Assembly: GCF_023273875.1 (NCBI RefSeq)
Contig: NZ_CP096882.1
Span: 620,001 to 684,000, forward strand
Source: Pseudarthrobacter sp. SSS035
GTDB lineage: Bacteria > Actinomycetota > Actinomycetes > Actinomycetales > Micrococcaceae
Length of the DNA stretch: 64,000 nt
Reading direction: 5' to 3'
Part shown: in pieces, positions 50,450 through 59,399 of the stretch
How positions within the stretch are numbered: the stretch's first letter is position 1
How the letters are laid out: every line of letters starts with the position of its first letter
Notes under the pieces: model-generated
What the model was told of the DNA's origin: nothing
The model's database searches: none
Seen by the model: the letters and a program-made list of their open reading frames with translations, nothing else
Translations under genes and position numbers: made by a program

Positions 50450-51055
50450 ATGACCACCGAGAGCGCAACCCAAGCCCCGCCCGCCACCAGCGCCCTGCTG
50501 GCGACTGTCGGGAACAAGGTGCGCACCATGCGCAAGGAAAAGGGCATGACCCTCGCCAAGCTCTCGGAGATCACCGGCCTCAGCCAAGCGATCGTCAGCC
50601 AGATAGAACGCGGCATGGCGAACCCGTCCTTCACCACCCTGGCGCAACTGGCCCACGGCCTGGATATCCCGGTGGGGAGATTCTTCATCGGCCAGGAGCA
50701 AACGAAGTCCCCCGTGGTCCGCAGATCCGCGCGGCGCAGCCTGAAGAACGTCACCCGCGAGTCCGTGGGCGGAGCAGAACATGAACTGCTCACCCCGGAC
50801 GTAAATGGTGGCATCGAAGCCCAATGGATCAGTACGCCCCCAGGGCACGACACCAGTTCAACACCTTTTACCCACAGCGGTGAGGAGTTCTGCTACATCA
50901 TCTCCGGCCGTAAGGACGTCTACCTTGATGGCGTCTGCTACAGCCTGGACGAGGGCGACTCAATCACGTACTCCTCAGAGATCCCCCACTGGTACAAAAA
51001 CAGCTACGAAGAGGTATGCGTAGCGATCTGGGTCAACGCACCACACGCGTGGTAA
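50450..51055 (+). CDS. XRE-family regulator with C-terminal cupin domain
   Basis: A 201-residue transcription factor. The HTH_3 domain spans residues 22-80 (VRTMRKEKGMTLAKLSEITGLSQAIVSQIERGMANPSFTTLAQLAHGL). The cupin domain spans about 125-195 with HSGEEFCYIISGRKDVYLDGVCYSLDEGDSITYSSEIPHWYKNS. Cupin-type regulators of this kind sense small carboxylates or amines and usually control adjacent catabolic genes. It is first in the cluster, so its ligand is probably the imported substrate or an intermediate. Confidence 0.92.
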   Translation: MTTESATQAPPATSALLATVGNKVRTMRKEKGMTLAKLSEITGLSQAIVSQIERGMANPSFTTLAQLAHGLDIPVGRFFIGQEQTKSPVVRRSARRSLKNVTRESVGGAEHELLTPDVNGGIEAQWISTPPGHDTSSTPFTHSGEEFCYIISGRKDVYLDGVCYSLDEGDSITYSSEIPHWYKNSYEEVCVAIWVNAPHAW

Positions 51056-51217
51056 TCCTGCCGTCCCCAAGCGGCGTCAGCGTTTTCCCATAACTGTCCG
51101 GACACGAACTGTGGCCGCCGACAATCCTTGCCACTTTCGCATGGACGCCTGCTTCGACAGGCGTCGATGCGTCATACCCTCCCACGCCTCCGAAGGCGTA
51201 AGCGTAAGGACACTTCC

Positions 51218-52537
51218 ATGCTCGATATCCAAACGACGGACAACGCAGTCACGTCAGCTTCCCCCACCCGCAAACACGAAAAGTTCACCCCCGAGGTCCG
51301 CAAGGGCCTGCTGGGACTGGGCCTCGGCAACGCCCTGGAATGGTACGACTGGATGGTCTTTGGCCTCCTCTCGGCCTTCATCGGCCCGAACTTCTTCCCC
51401 AACACCGATCCGCTCTCGGCCACACTGAACGCCCTGGCCGTTTTCGCCGTCGGCTTCGCCTTCCGCCCCCTCGGCGGCATCCTGCTCGGCACCCTGGCGG
51501 ACCGGATCGGACGACGCCGGGTGATGCTGATGTCGATCATGCTGATGGCCGGCACCACCCTGGTCATTGCCGTCTGCCCCAGCTACCAGCAGATCGGCGC
51601 CTGGGCCGGCATCATCCTCGTGGCCTGCCGTATCCTGCAGGGCATCTCCACCGGCATCGAAGCCCCGCTCTCCACCTCCCATGCCGTGGAACTGGTGCCT
51701 GAAGGCCGCGAAGGCTACGTGGCCGGCATCATGTCCTTCTACGTCAACATCGGCATCCTGCTCGCCTCACTGGTCAGCTTCCTCTGCAGCCTCACCCTCG
51801 GCGGCGCCGTTATGGCCGACTGGGGCTGGCGCGTACCGTTCATCATCGGCGCACTCTTCGGCTTCGTGGTGATCTACCTCCGCCGCGCCCTGCCGGAAAC
51901 CCTCAAGCCCGAAGAAATGGCCAGCAACTCCCCCGCCGCCGTCTGGACCGGGGTCCGCAAGCACTGGCTCTCCGTCCTGGCGATCATCTTCGTGGTCGGC
52001 GCAGCCCAGGCCTACAACTACGCCTGGAACGTCGGACTGCCCAGCGCCGCCCGCAGCGGTTTCAAGGAAGACCCGACGTCGGTCTTCGCCATCACCACCG
52101 CCCTTGGCGTTGTCATGGTGGTCGGCAGCTGGATCATCGGCAAGCTGGCCGACGGCAAGTCGATGTCCCGCTGGTTCCTGATCACCCGCATCCTGGCCAT
52201 CCCCTCCGTGTTCCTCATGCTGATGTACGTCCAGCCCGGCATCGGCGGCTTCGCGGCGGTCCTGCTCGGCGGTTCCCTGGTCCTGGTCCTCAACATGACC
52301 CTCTACAACGTGGTCAGCACGTCCCTGATACCCAAGAACTGCCGCGGCACCGGTGTGGCCCTCGGCTACGGGATCGGCGTCGCCCTGTTCGGCGGCACCG
52401 CCTCCTACCTGCTCGTCTGGCTCCAGTCCCTGGGCCTGACCTGGGTCTTCCCCGTATACGTGGCCGTCCTGTCCATCCTCAGCATCGCCTTCTACCTCGC
52501 CGCCCGCCGCACCAACGGCATCTTCGTCGGAAACTAA
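51218..52537 (+). CDS. MFS transporter, metabolite:H+ symporter (MHS) type
   Basis: A 439-residue 12-helix symporter. GLGLGNALEWYDWMVFGLLSAFIGPNFFP and FRPLGGILLGTLADRIGRRRVMLMSI are MHS hallmarks, shared with the citrate, ketoglutarate, proline-betaine and shikimate carriers; RILQGISTGIEAPLSTSHAVELVPEGREGY and the later MFS loop fit. It most probably imports the operon's substrate, a small organic acid or betaine-like compound. I chose the ATG at 51218 with TAAGGA upstream. It starts 162 bases after the regulator and 10 bases before the oxidoreductase. Confidence 0.9.
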   Translation: MLDIQTTDNAVTSASPTRKHEKFTPEVRKGLLGLGLGNALEWYDWMVFGLLSAFIGPNFFPNTDPLSATLNALAVFAVGFAFRPLGGILLGTLADRIGRRRVMLMSIMLMAGTTLVIAVCPSYQQIGAWAGIILVACRILQGISTGIEAPLSTSHAVELVPEGREGYVAGIMSFYVNIGILLASLVSFLCSLTLGGAVMADWGWRVPFIIGALFGFVVIYLRRALPETLKPEEMASNSPAAVWTGVRKHWLSVLAIIFVVGAAQAYNYAWNVGLPSAARSGFKEDPTSVFAITTALGVVMVVGSWIIGKLADGKSMSRWFLITRILAIPSVFLMLMYVQPGIGGFAAVLLGGSLVLVLNMTLYNVVSTSLIPKNCRGTGVALGYGIGVALFGGTASYLLVWLQSLGLTWVFPVYVAVLSILSIAFYLAARRTNGIFVGN

Positions 52538-52547
52538 GGATCCTCCC

Positions 52548-53960
52548 ATGAACCCGCTCCACCCAGCCGACTCCGTCGCGCCCAAAAACTCCTCCTTCAA
52601 CTCGCTGGAACTTGCAACCACGACGGCGGACCTCACCGCCCCCGTCATCTCCCGTTCCAACGTCCTCGTGGTGGGCGGTGGCCCCGCAGGCGTGGCAGCT
52701 GCCGTCACCGCGGCCCGCTCCGGCGCCACAGTCACGCTGCTGGAACGCTACTCATCCCTCGGCGGCCTCGCCTCCGGCGGCATGGTCCTGGTGCTCGACG
52801 ACATGATCAACGGCCAGGAAATCACCGTCACCGGCATCGTCTCCGAGTACGTCGAGCGCCTGCAGAAGCTGGGCCTCGCCGTCGTCCCGCCGGCTGATGA
52901 CCGCAAAACGTCCGAGGAACTCTGGAACAAGTGGGGCCGCTACGGCACCTTCGACTTCCACTCCCACACCAACCCCAAGCCCATCTGCTACGCCGCGGCG
53001 TTCGACCCGGACGGCTGGAAGCGCGTCTCCAACGACCTGGTCCGGGAGGCCGGCGTGGACCTGCGCCTGCACTCCTGGTTCTCCCGCCCCATCGTGGACA
53101 ACGGCGTGATCAAGGGTGTCATCTGCGAGACCAAGCTGGGCCCGCAGGCCTTTATGGCAGACATTGTCATCGACACCACCGGCGACATCGACGTCGCGTC
53201 CCGGGCCGGCGCCAGCTACGCCAAGGACAACTACCTCACCACGCTCGTTTTCCGCCTGGGCAACGTGAACACGGATGCAGCCGAGGCCTTCGAGCAGGCC
53301 AACCCGAAGGAAGCCCGCGCCATCAACCGCAAGATCAAGCGCCTGCTCGGCGGCGCCTGGGAACTGTGGTGGCTCAAGACCCCCATCGACGGCGTGGTCT
53401 GGTGCAACGCCCCGCACATGACCGGCTTCGACGGCACGGACCCGGCAGACATGACCGCCGCCGAGTTCGCCGCCCGCGACCGGATCTCCGAGGCCGTGGA
53501 CTACGTCCGCGCCAACCTGCCCGGCTTCGAAAACTGCTACATGCTGGACGTCGCCTCCCAGATGGGCGTCCGCCAGACCCGCCTCCTGCAGGGCGAATAC
53601 GTCATGACCAAGGACGACGTCACCCAGCGCCGGCACTTCGCCGACACCGTGGCCCGCGGCCGCGACTACTACTACCCGTACCGTTCGCTGCTGCCCACGG
53701 AAGTGGACCAGCTCCTGGTGGCCGGCCGCCACTACTCCGCCACCCCCGAGGCGCAGAAAATGTCCCGCGAGATCCCGCCCTGCATGGCCATGGGCCAGGC
53801 CGTCGGCGTCGCAGCGGCCCTCGCCGTCGATAACGGCATCCTGGTCCGCGACGTGTCCGCGCTGGACATCCAGCAGGGCATGCGCCGGCACGGCGCCGAC
53901 CCGGGCGACGTCCCGTCGTCGAACGCCACCCTGGACGCCGACGCGGCGGTGCCGGCATGA
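52548..53960 (+). CDS. FAD-dependent oxidoreductase (FAD_oxidored family)
   Basis: A 470-residue flavoprotein. NVLVVGGGPAGVAAAVTAARSG binds FAD; LGGLASGGMVLVLDDM, DIVIDTTGDIDVASRAGASY and the C-terminal YYYPYRSLLPTEVDQLLVAGRHYSATPEAQKMSREIPPCMAMGQAVGVAAALA match a family of flavoproteins of mixed, largely unassigned function. No signal peptide. It overlaps the CoA transferase gene by 4 bases. A ferredoxin at the end of the operon could accept or supply its electrons. Probably oxidizes or reduces a C-C bond of the substrate; inference. Confidence 0.87.
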   Translation: MNPLHPADSVAPKNSSFNSLELATTTADLTAPVISRSNVLVVGGGPAGVAAAVTAARSGATVTLLERYSSLGGLASGGMVLVLDDMINGQEITVTGIVSEYVERLQKLGLAVVPPADDRKTSEELWNKWGRYGTFDFHSHTNPKPICYAAAFDPDGWKRVSNDLVREAGVDLRLHSWFSRPIVDNGVIKGVICETKLGPQAFMADIVIDTTGDIDVASRAGASYAKDNYLTTLVFRLGNVNTDAAEAFEQANPKEARAINRKIKRLLGGAWELWWLKTPIDGVVWCNAPHMTGFDGTDPADMTAAEFAARDRISEAVDYVRANLPGFENCYMLDVASQMGVRQTRLLQGEYVMTKDDVTQRRHFADTVARGRDYYYPYRSLLPTEVDQLLVAGRHYSATPEAQKMSREIPPCMAMGQAVGVAAALAVDNGILVRDVSALDIQQGMRRHGADPGDVPSSNATLDADAAVPA

Positions 53961-55249
53961 GCACCGTCACCGAAGAACTGACAGTTCCCGCGGAACGCAC
54001 AACAGCTGAACGCACGACGGCGGCACCCGCCGCCGCTGCTGAGGCCGGTTCTGCCCAGCCCGCCGCAACCCCGCTGCCGCTGGACGGCATCAAGATCGTG
54101 GACTTCACCCAGGTGTTTATGGGCCCGTCCTGCACGCAGCTGCTGGGCGACTACGGCGCGGACATCATCAAGGTGGAACGGCCGGGCGCCGGGGACATCT
54201 CGCGCAACTCGTTCCCGGACAAGGACGGCAAGGACAACCCGATCTTCCTGTCCATCAACCGGAACAAGCGCAGCGTCTCCATCGATACACGCACGGAGGA
54301 AGGCCGGAACGTGCTGCACGCCATCCTGGCGGACGCGGACGTGGTGGTCAGCAATTTCCGCTCCGGCGTGATGGAGCGGATGGGTTTCGGCTACGAGGAA
54401 CTCAAGGCGGAGAACCCGGGCATCATCTGGGCCTCCGGCACGGGCTTCGGCCCTGTTGGCCCGTACTCGCACAAGGGCGGCCAGGACGCCATCGCGCAGG
54501 CCTACTCCGGCGTGATGTGGCGGCGGGAATCGGACGACCAGAAGCCCGCCATCTACCCCACCACCCTCTGCGACTACATCACCGGCATGCACCTGATGCA
54601 GGGCATCCTGCTGGCGCTGCGCACCCGGGAAACCTCCGGCGTCGGCCAGAAAGTGGAGGTCACCATGTACGACTCCATGCTGCACCTTCAGATGCAGGAG
54701 GCGTGCATGCAGCTCAACCGCGGCTACGAGGTCAACTGGGGCGCCATGCCCCTGAGCGGTGTCTTTGAAACCACCGACGGCGCCGTGTGCATGGTGGGCG
54801 GCTTCACCCCGGACCCGCTGGCCCGCATCTCCGAAGCCCTCGGGCTGGACGAGGACCTCACGCTCCGGCCCGAGTTCGCCAACCTGGAGCAGCAGTTCGC
54901 GCACAAGCCGGCCCTGCAGGCGATCTTCCGCGAGCGCATCGCCACCAACACCACCGAGTACTGGACCGGCCAGCTCGAGGACCAGGGGCTGCTCAACGCC
55001 CCCGTCCACACGCTGGAACAGGCCCTGGCCGACGCCCAGACCGAAGCCAACGGCATGATCGTGGAGGTTGAACACCCCAGCGTGGGCACCGTGCGCATGC
55101 TCAACGCACCCATCCGGCTCTCCGCCACCCCGCCCACGGTACGGCGCGCCGCGCCGCGGCTCGGCGAGCACAATGTCGAGGTCCTGCTGGAGAACGGCTT
55201 CGATCAGGAAACCATCGAGCGCCTGCAGCAGCTGGGGGTTCTCCGGTGA
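53957..55249 (+). CDS. CaiB/BaiF family (class III) CoA transferase
   Basis: A 430-residue CoA transferase. LDGIKIVDFTQVFMGPSCTQLLGDYGADIIKVERPGAGD is the N-terminal hallmark; NRNKRSVSIDTRTEEGRNVL and VTMYDSMLHLQ follow, with Asp239 in MYDS at the position of the catalytic aspartate of formyl-CoA transferase. Residues 1-35 are an Ala/Thr-rich extension. It would move CoA from a donor acyl-CoA to the substrate or an intermediate. Overlaps its neighbours by 4 bases on both sides. Confidence 0.93.
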   Translation: MSTVTEELTVPAERTTAERTTAAPAAAAEAGSAQPAATPLPLDGIKIVDFTQVFMGPSCTQLLGDYGADIIKVERPGAGDISRNSFPDKDGKDNPIFLSINRNKRSVSIDTRTEEGRNVLHAILADADVVVSNFRSGVMERMGFGYEELKAENPGIIWASGTGFGPVGPYSHKGGQDAIAQAYSGVMWRRESDDQKPAIYPTTLCDYITGMHLMQGILLALRTRETSGVGQKVEVTMYDSMLHLQMQEACMQLNRGYEVNWGAMPLSGVFETTDGAVCMVGGFTPDPLARISEALGLDEDLTLRPEFANLEQQFAHKPALQAIFRERIATNTTEYWTGQLEDQGLLNAPVHTLEQALADAQTEANGMIVEVEHPSVGTVRMLNAPIRLSATPPTVRRAAPRLGEHNVEVLLENGFDQETIERLQQLGVLR

Positions 55250-56055
55250 CCGCCGTTTCAGAACAGACCATGGTTGACCAGGTCACCCTGACCATCACCA
55301 ACCACGTTGCCACGGTGGTGATCGACCGCCAGCATGTCCTCAACGCCGTCAACGGCACCGCCCAGGCCACTCTCAACGAGATCTGGAACCAGCTGGAAGC
55401 TGACCCCGACGTCCGCGCCGTTGTTATCACCGGCGCCGGCACCCGCGCGTTCTGCGTCGGGGCGGACATGTCCGCCACCGCAGTGGATAAGACGGGGCTG
55501 GAGTACTGGGCCGGGCTGGACCCGAACGGGTTCGGCGGCCTGAGCCTCCGCGCCACCTTGGACATCCCGGTCATCGCCAAGGTCAACGGCTACGCACTCG
55601 GCGGCGGCATGGAAATGGTGCTCGGCGCCGACATCGTAATCGCCGCGGACAGCGCGAAGTTCGGGCTGACGGAACCGCGGGTGGGGCGTTTGGCGCTCGA
55701 CGGCGGCATCCACCAACTGGTGCGGCGCATCCCCCACACCCAGGCGATGGGCATGCTGCTCACAGGCCGGAAGGCGGACGCCGCCGAGATGCAGGCCATG
55801 GGCCTCGTCAACGAGGTGGTCCCCGCCGAAGAGCTCGACGCCGCGGTGCAGCGCTGGGTGGACCAGATCCTGGCCTGCGCCCCCACCTCAGTCCGGGCCG
55901 TGAAGCAGATGGTCACGCAAACCGGCCACCTCACGGCCAAGGAGGCCCGCGGCCTCCGGCTGCCGGCACTGATGGCGGCACTGGACAGCGAAGACTCAGC
56001 CGAAGGCGTGCGCGCCTTCCAGGAAAAGCGGCCGCCGGTCTGGCCTGGCCGCTGA
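55246..56055 (+). CDS. Enoyl-CoA hydratase/isomerase (crotonase) family protein
   Basis: A 269-residue crotonase. The oxyanion-hole segments are AFCVGADMS and GYALGGGMEMVLGADIVIAAD, followed by FGLTEPRVGRLALDGGIHQL. Glutamate in GGGME is conserved. It presumably hydrates or isomerizes the CoA ester made by the CoA transferase just upstream (4-base overlap). Substrate unknown; CaiD-like crotonobetainyl-CoA activity is one possibility, but nothing shows it directly. Confidence 0.93.
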   Translation: MTAVSEQTMVDQVTLTITNHVATVVIDRQHVLNAVNGTAQATLNEIWNQLEADPDVRAVVITGAGTRAFCVGADMSATAVDKTGLEYWAGLDPNGFGGLSLRATLDIPVIAKVNGYALGGGMEMVLGADIVIAADSAKFGLTEPRVGRLALDGGIHQLVRRIPHTQAMGMLLTGRKADAAEMQAMGLVNEVVPAEELDAAVQRWVDQILACAPTSVRAVKQMVTQTGHLTAKEARGLRLPALMAALDSEDSAEGVRAFQEKRPPVWPGR

Positions 56056-56081
56056 TGCCCAACAATTTCGAGGAGGATTCA

Positions 56082-57056
56082 ATGACTGAATCGCTGAACA
56101 ACGGAACCGGGAAGGACACACGCGAGCCCTTGGCTCCAGGCGTGTGGGGCGTGGTTGCCACGCCGTTCCAGGGCAGCACGCTGGACGTCGACCTGGACAG
56201 CCTGTCCGGGATGGTCGAGCACTACGAGGCCATCGGCGCCACGGGGCTGACGGTCCTCGGTGTCTTCGGCGAAGCCGCAGCCCTCACCGTGGCAGAACGC
56301 CGGCAGGTCCTGGAGATCGCCGTCGAGTGCACCAACCTCCCGCTGGTAGTGGGCGTGACCGCGTTGGCCGCCCGCCCCGCCATCGAGGAAATCCGCGCAG
56401 CCCAGGCCGTGGCCGGCGGGCGCCTGGCGGCCGTTATGGTGCAGGCCAATTCGGCCCGGCCGGAAGTGGTGATCGCCCATCTGGACGCCATCCACCGTGC
56501 CACCGGCGCCAAGGTGGTGCTGCAGGACTATCCGCTGGCCAGCGGCGTCAGCATCAGCACCAAGGCGCTGATCTCGGTGGTGACCTGGTGCACTTTTGTC
56601 ATCGCGGTCAAAGCCGAGGCGCCGCCCACCAGTGTGGCCATCGCCGAGCTGACTGCCGCCGTCGGGGTTTCCGTCTTTGGCGGCCTGGGCGGCCAGGGAC
56701 TCCTGGACGAACTCATGGCCGGCGGGGCCGGAGCCATGACCGGTTTCTCCTACCCCGAGGCGCTGATCGCGTGTGTCCGGGCGTGGCAGGAGGACGGGTA
56801 CCAGGCCGCGCGGGACCAGCTGCTGCCGTACCTGCCGCTGATCAACTTCGAACAGCAGTCGAAGGTGGCCCTGGCCATCCGGAAGGAATGCCTGCGGGAA
56901 CGCGGCCTCATCCGGGACGCGGGCGTCCGTCCGCCGGCTGCCGGCTTCCCCGAGGACCTGAGGTCCAGCATGGGCGTCCATCTGCGCGAGGCGTCCGACG
57001 CCCTGGAGTTACAGTCCGCCCCGGACGGCGCACCTGCGCCGGCAGGGAGGTTCTGA
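56082..57056 (+). CDS. Dihydrodipicolinate synthase/N-acetylneuraminate lyase family protein
   Basis: A 324-residue (beta/alpha)8 class I aldolase. The Schiff-base lysine is Lys177 in FVIAVKAEAP; Tyr150 in VLQDYPLASG is the usual proton-relay tyrosine; GLTVLGVFGEAAALT replaces the GTTGE motif, which suggests a substrate other than that of lysine-synthesis DapA. The family includes pyruvate aldolases and dehydratases such as keto-deoxy-glucarate dehydratase and hydroxyproline-pathway deaminases. With a semialdehyde dehydrogenase two genes later, a product semialdehyde is likely. I chose the ATG at 56082 with GAGGAGG upstream. Confidence 0.9.
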   Translation: MTESLNNGTGKDTREPLAPGVWGVVATPFQGSTLDVDLDSLSGMVEHYEAIGATGLTVLGVFGEAAALTVAERRQVLEIAVECTNLPLVVGVTALAARPAIEEIRAAQAVAGGRLAAVMVQANSARPEVVIAHLDAIHRATGAKVVLQDYPLASGVSISTKALISVVTWCTFVIAVKAEAPPTSVAIAELTAAVGVSVFGGLGGQGLLDELMAGGAGAMTGFSYPEALIACVRAWQEDGYQAARDQLLPYLPLINFEQQSKVALAIRKECLRERGLIRDAGVRPPAAGFPEDLRSSMGVHLREASDALELQSAPDGAPAPAGRF

Positions 57057-57868
57057 TGGATCTGGGAATCGCCGGAAAAACAGCCCTGGTGGCCGCATCC
57101 ACGGGCGGCCTTGGCCTGGCCATAGCCAAAGCCCTCGCGGCGGAAGGTGTCCGGGTGGCCATCATCGGACGCCGCCGCGACCGGGCGAAGGAGATCGTCG
57201 CGGAACTGCACGGCGTGCACGGACACAGCGCCTACGCCAGCACCGGCTTTGATGCCGTGGCCATCGAGGCGGACCTGACCACGCCGGAAGGCATCGTGTC
57301 CGCCATCGAACAGTCCGTGGCGGACCTGGGGCCCATCGACATCCTGGTCCTCAACGGCCCCGGCCCGAAACCCGGCGCCGCGGCCACCCTGAGCTCCGAG
57401 GACATGGCCGCCGCCTTCGACCTTCTGGTCAAGCCGCACCACGCCCTCATCTCGCACGTCCTTCCGGGCATGCGGGAACGGCGGTGGGGACGGATCCTCG
57501 CCGTCGGCTCCAGCGGGGTGGCCGCTCCGCTGCCCAACCTGGCCTTGTCCAACACGGGCCGCGCCGCACTGGCCGGTTACCTCAAGACCCTCGCGGCCGA
57601 AGTGGCCCTGGACGCAGTGACGGTCAACATGCTCCTGCCTGGCCGGATCGCCACCGACCGCGTGGCGGAACTGGACCAGGCCGCCGCCAAACGCCGCGGC
57701 ACCACGCTGGAAGAGATCCAGCTCGAATCCCGAAAGACCATCCCCGCCCGCCGCTACGGCGAACCGGAGGAGTTCGGCGCCGCCGCCGCGTTTCTCTGCA
57801 GCGCGCCGGCGTCGTACATCACCGGAGTCGCGCTCAGGTGCGACGGCGGCCTGATCCGCAGCCTCTAG
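57056..57868 (+). CDS. Short-chain dehydrogenase/reductase with non-canonical active site
   Basis: A 270-residue Rossmann-fold SDR. ALVAASTGGLGLAIAKALAAEGVRVAIIGRR binds the nucleotide; NGPGPKPGAAATL and GRILAVGSSG are in place. The usual catalytic YxxxK is replaced by NLALSNTGRAALAGYLK, with Asn in place of Tyr and Arg in place of Lys, as in a little-studied SDR subfamily. The C-terminus (TVNMLLPGRIATDRV, YITGVALRCDGGLIRS) is normal. The ATG overlaps the DHDPS-family stop codon by one base, with GGGAGG upstream. Confidence 0.9.
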   Translation: MDLGIAGKTALVAASTGGLGLAIAKALAAEGVRVAIIGRRRDRAKEIVAELHGVHGHSAYASTGFDAVAIEADLTTPEGIVSAIEQSVADLGPIDILVLNGPGPKPGAAATLSSEDMAAAFDLLVKPHHALISHVLPGMRERRWGRILAVGSSGVAAPLPNLALSNTGRAALAGYLKTLAAEVALDAVTVNMLLPGRIATDRVAELDQAAAKRRGTTLEEIQLESRKTIPARRYGEPEEFGAAAAFLCSAPASYITGVALRCDGGLIRSL

Positions 57869-57908
57869 CTCCCCCTCACCCTTCTTCCCGACGACCCGAA
57901 GGAATACC

Positions 57909-59393
57909 ATGACTTCCACAGCCACCGACGTCTCAACGCAGCGCGAACTCATCACCGCCCACCACCTCATCAACGGCGAATGGCTGGGCGAAGCGGGCAC
58001 GGAGCGCATCAACCCGGCCCGCCCCGGCGAGCTTGCAGCCCTCTCCCCCAGCGGCACCGCGGCCGACGTCGACGCAGCCATCAGCGCTGCCGCCGCCGCC
58101 CAGCCCGGTTGGGCCGCCCTGCCCGCACCCTCCCGCGGCGCCATCCTCATCACCGCCGGCAACCTGTTGATCGAACGCCAGACCGCCATCGCCGAAGACC
58201 TGGTCCGTGAAGAAGGCAAGACCCTCGCCGAAGCCAAGGGCGAGGTCAAGCGCGCCTCGGACGTGCTGCGCTTCTTCGGCTCGCTCGGCTGGGCCGCCAC
58301 CGGCGAAGTCCTGCCCAGCGGCCTGCCGGACACCACCATCACCACCCGGCGCGAACCGCTCGGCGTCGTCGGGCTCATCACGCCGTGGAACTTCCCCATC
58401 GCCATCCCGGCCTGGAAGGCCGCCCCGGCGCTGATCAGCGGCAACGCCGTGGTCATCAAGCCGGCCGAGCTCACCCCGCTCTCCGCCACGCACCTGGCCC
58501 GCGCCCTGCAGGACGCCGGACTGCCCGCCGGCGTGTTCAACGTGGTTCACGGCAAGGGCCGCGTGGTGGGCGACGCCCTGGCCCGCGATCCCCGCATCGC
58601 CGGGCTCTCCTTCACCGGCTCCACCAACGTGGGGCTCGGACTGCAGGAGATCCTCAACGCCCGCCGCGCCCGGGTCCAGCTCGAAATGGGCGGCAAGAAC
58701 GGCGTGCTGGTCCTGGACGACTCCGATCCCCGCAAGGCCGCCCAGGTGGTGGCGGCCGGCGCCTTCGGCCTCACCGGCCAGGCCTGCACGGCAACGTCCC
58801 GCGTCTACGTCACGCCCGGAGTCCGCAAGGAATTCCTGGAGGCACTCACGGCGGAAGCCGCCGCCTACACAGTCGGGGACGGCCTCGACACTGATGGGCC
58901 GGACGCTGTCCGGATGGGGGCCGTGGTGAGCAGGCAGCAGTTCGAGCAGGACCAGGCGGCGGTGCGCGCCGCCGTCGAACGCGGGGCAACCCTCCTGCAC
59001 GGATCGTACGACGGCGACCCCGCCGGCGCGCTCTTCGTCCCGGCCGCCGTGCTCACCGACCTCCCGTTCGACGACGCCGCCGTGACCGAGGAGATCTTCG
59101 GGCCCGTGGTGACGGTCCTGGAGGTGGCCGACTACGAGGCAGGGCTCGCAGCCATCAACGACTCCCGCTACGGCCTGACCGCCGGCATCTGCACCGACTC
59201 GCTGGCACGCGCCACGGACTTCGCCGCCCGTGCCCAGGCCGGCGTGATCAAAGTCAACCGTCCGACGGCGGGCCTGGACCTGAACGTGCCGTTCGGCGGG
59301 GTAAAAGATTCCTCCACCAACACGTTCCGCGAGCAGGGCAGGTCCGCGCTGGACTTCTTCACCTGGGGCAAAACCGTCTACACGGGTGTGTAG
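57909..59393 (+). CDS. Aldehyde dehydrogenase, ketoglutarate-semialdehyde type
   Basis: A 494-residue NAD(P)-dependent dehydrogenase. VVGLITPWNFPIAIPAWKAAPALISGN, VQLEMGGKNGVLVLDD (Glu259), and GLTGQACTATSRVYV (Cys293) form the catalytic core; the C-terminus VNRPTAGLDLNVPFGGVKDS resembles 2-ketoglutarate-semialdehyde (2,5-dioxovalerate) dehydrogenases. Oxidizes an aldehyde intermediate to the acid. Its last 50 bases include the 39-bp segment found again at 50138-50176. Followed by the ferredoxin, 6 bases away. Confidence 0.93.
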   Translation: MTSTATDVSTQRELITAHHLINGEWLGEAGTERINPARPGELAALSPSGTAADVDAAISAAAAAQPGWAALPAPSRGAILITAGNLLIERQTAIAEDLVREEGKTLAEAKGEVKRASDVLRFFGSLGWAATGEVLPSGLPDTTITTRREPLGVVGLITPWNFPIAIPAWKAAPALISGNAVVIKPAELTPLSATHLARALQDAGLPAGVFNVVHGKGRVVGDALARDPRIAGLSFTGSTNVGLGLQEILNARRARVQLEMGGKNGVLVLDDSDPRKAAQVVAAGAFGLTGQACTATSRVYVTPGVRKEFLEALTAEAAAYTVGDGLDTDGPDAVRMGAVVSRQQFEQDQAAVRAAVERGATLLHGSYDGDPAGALFVPAAVLTDLPFDDAAVTEEIFGPVVTVLEVADYEAGLAAINDSRYGLTAGICTDSLARATDFAARAQAGVIKVNRPTAGLDLNVPFGGVKDSSTNTFREQGRSALDFFTWGKTVYTGV

Positions 59394-59399
59394 CCAGCC

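Noticed and set aside
56144..57055. Upstream extension of the SDR gene
   Set aside because: Shadow of the DHDPS-family gene; the SDR Rossmann motif begins right after the ATG at 57056 with a good ribosome site.
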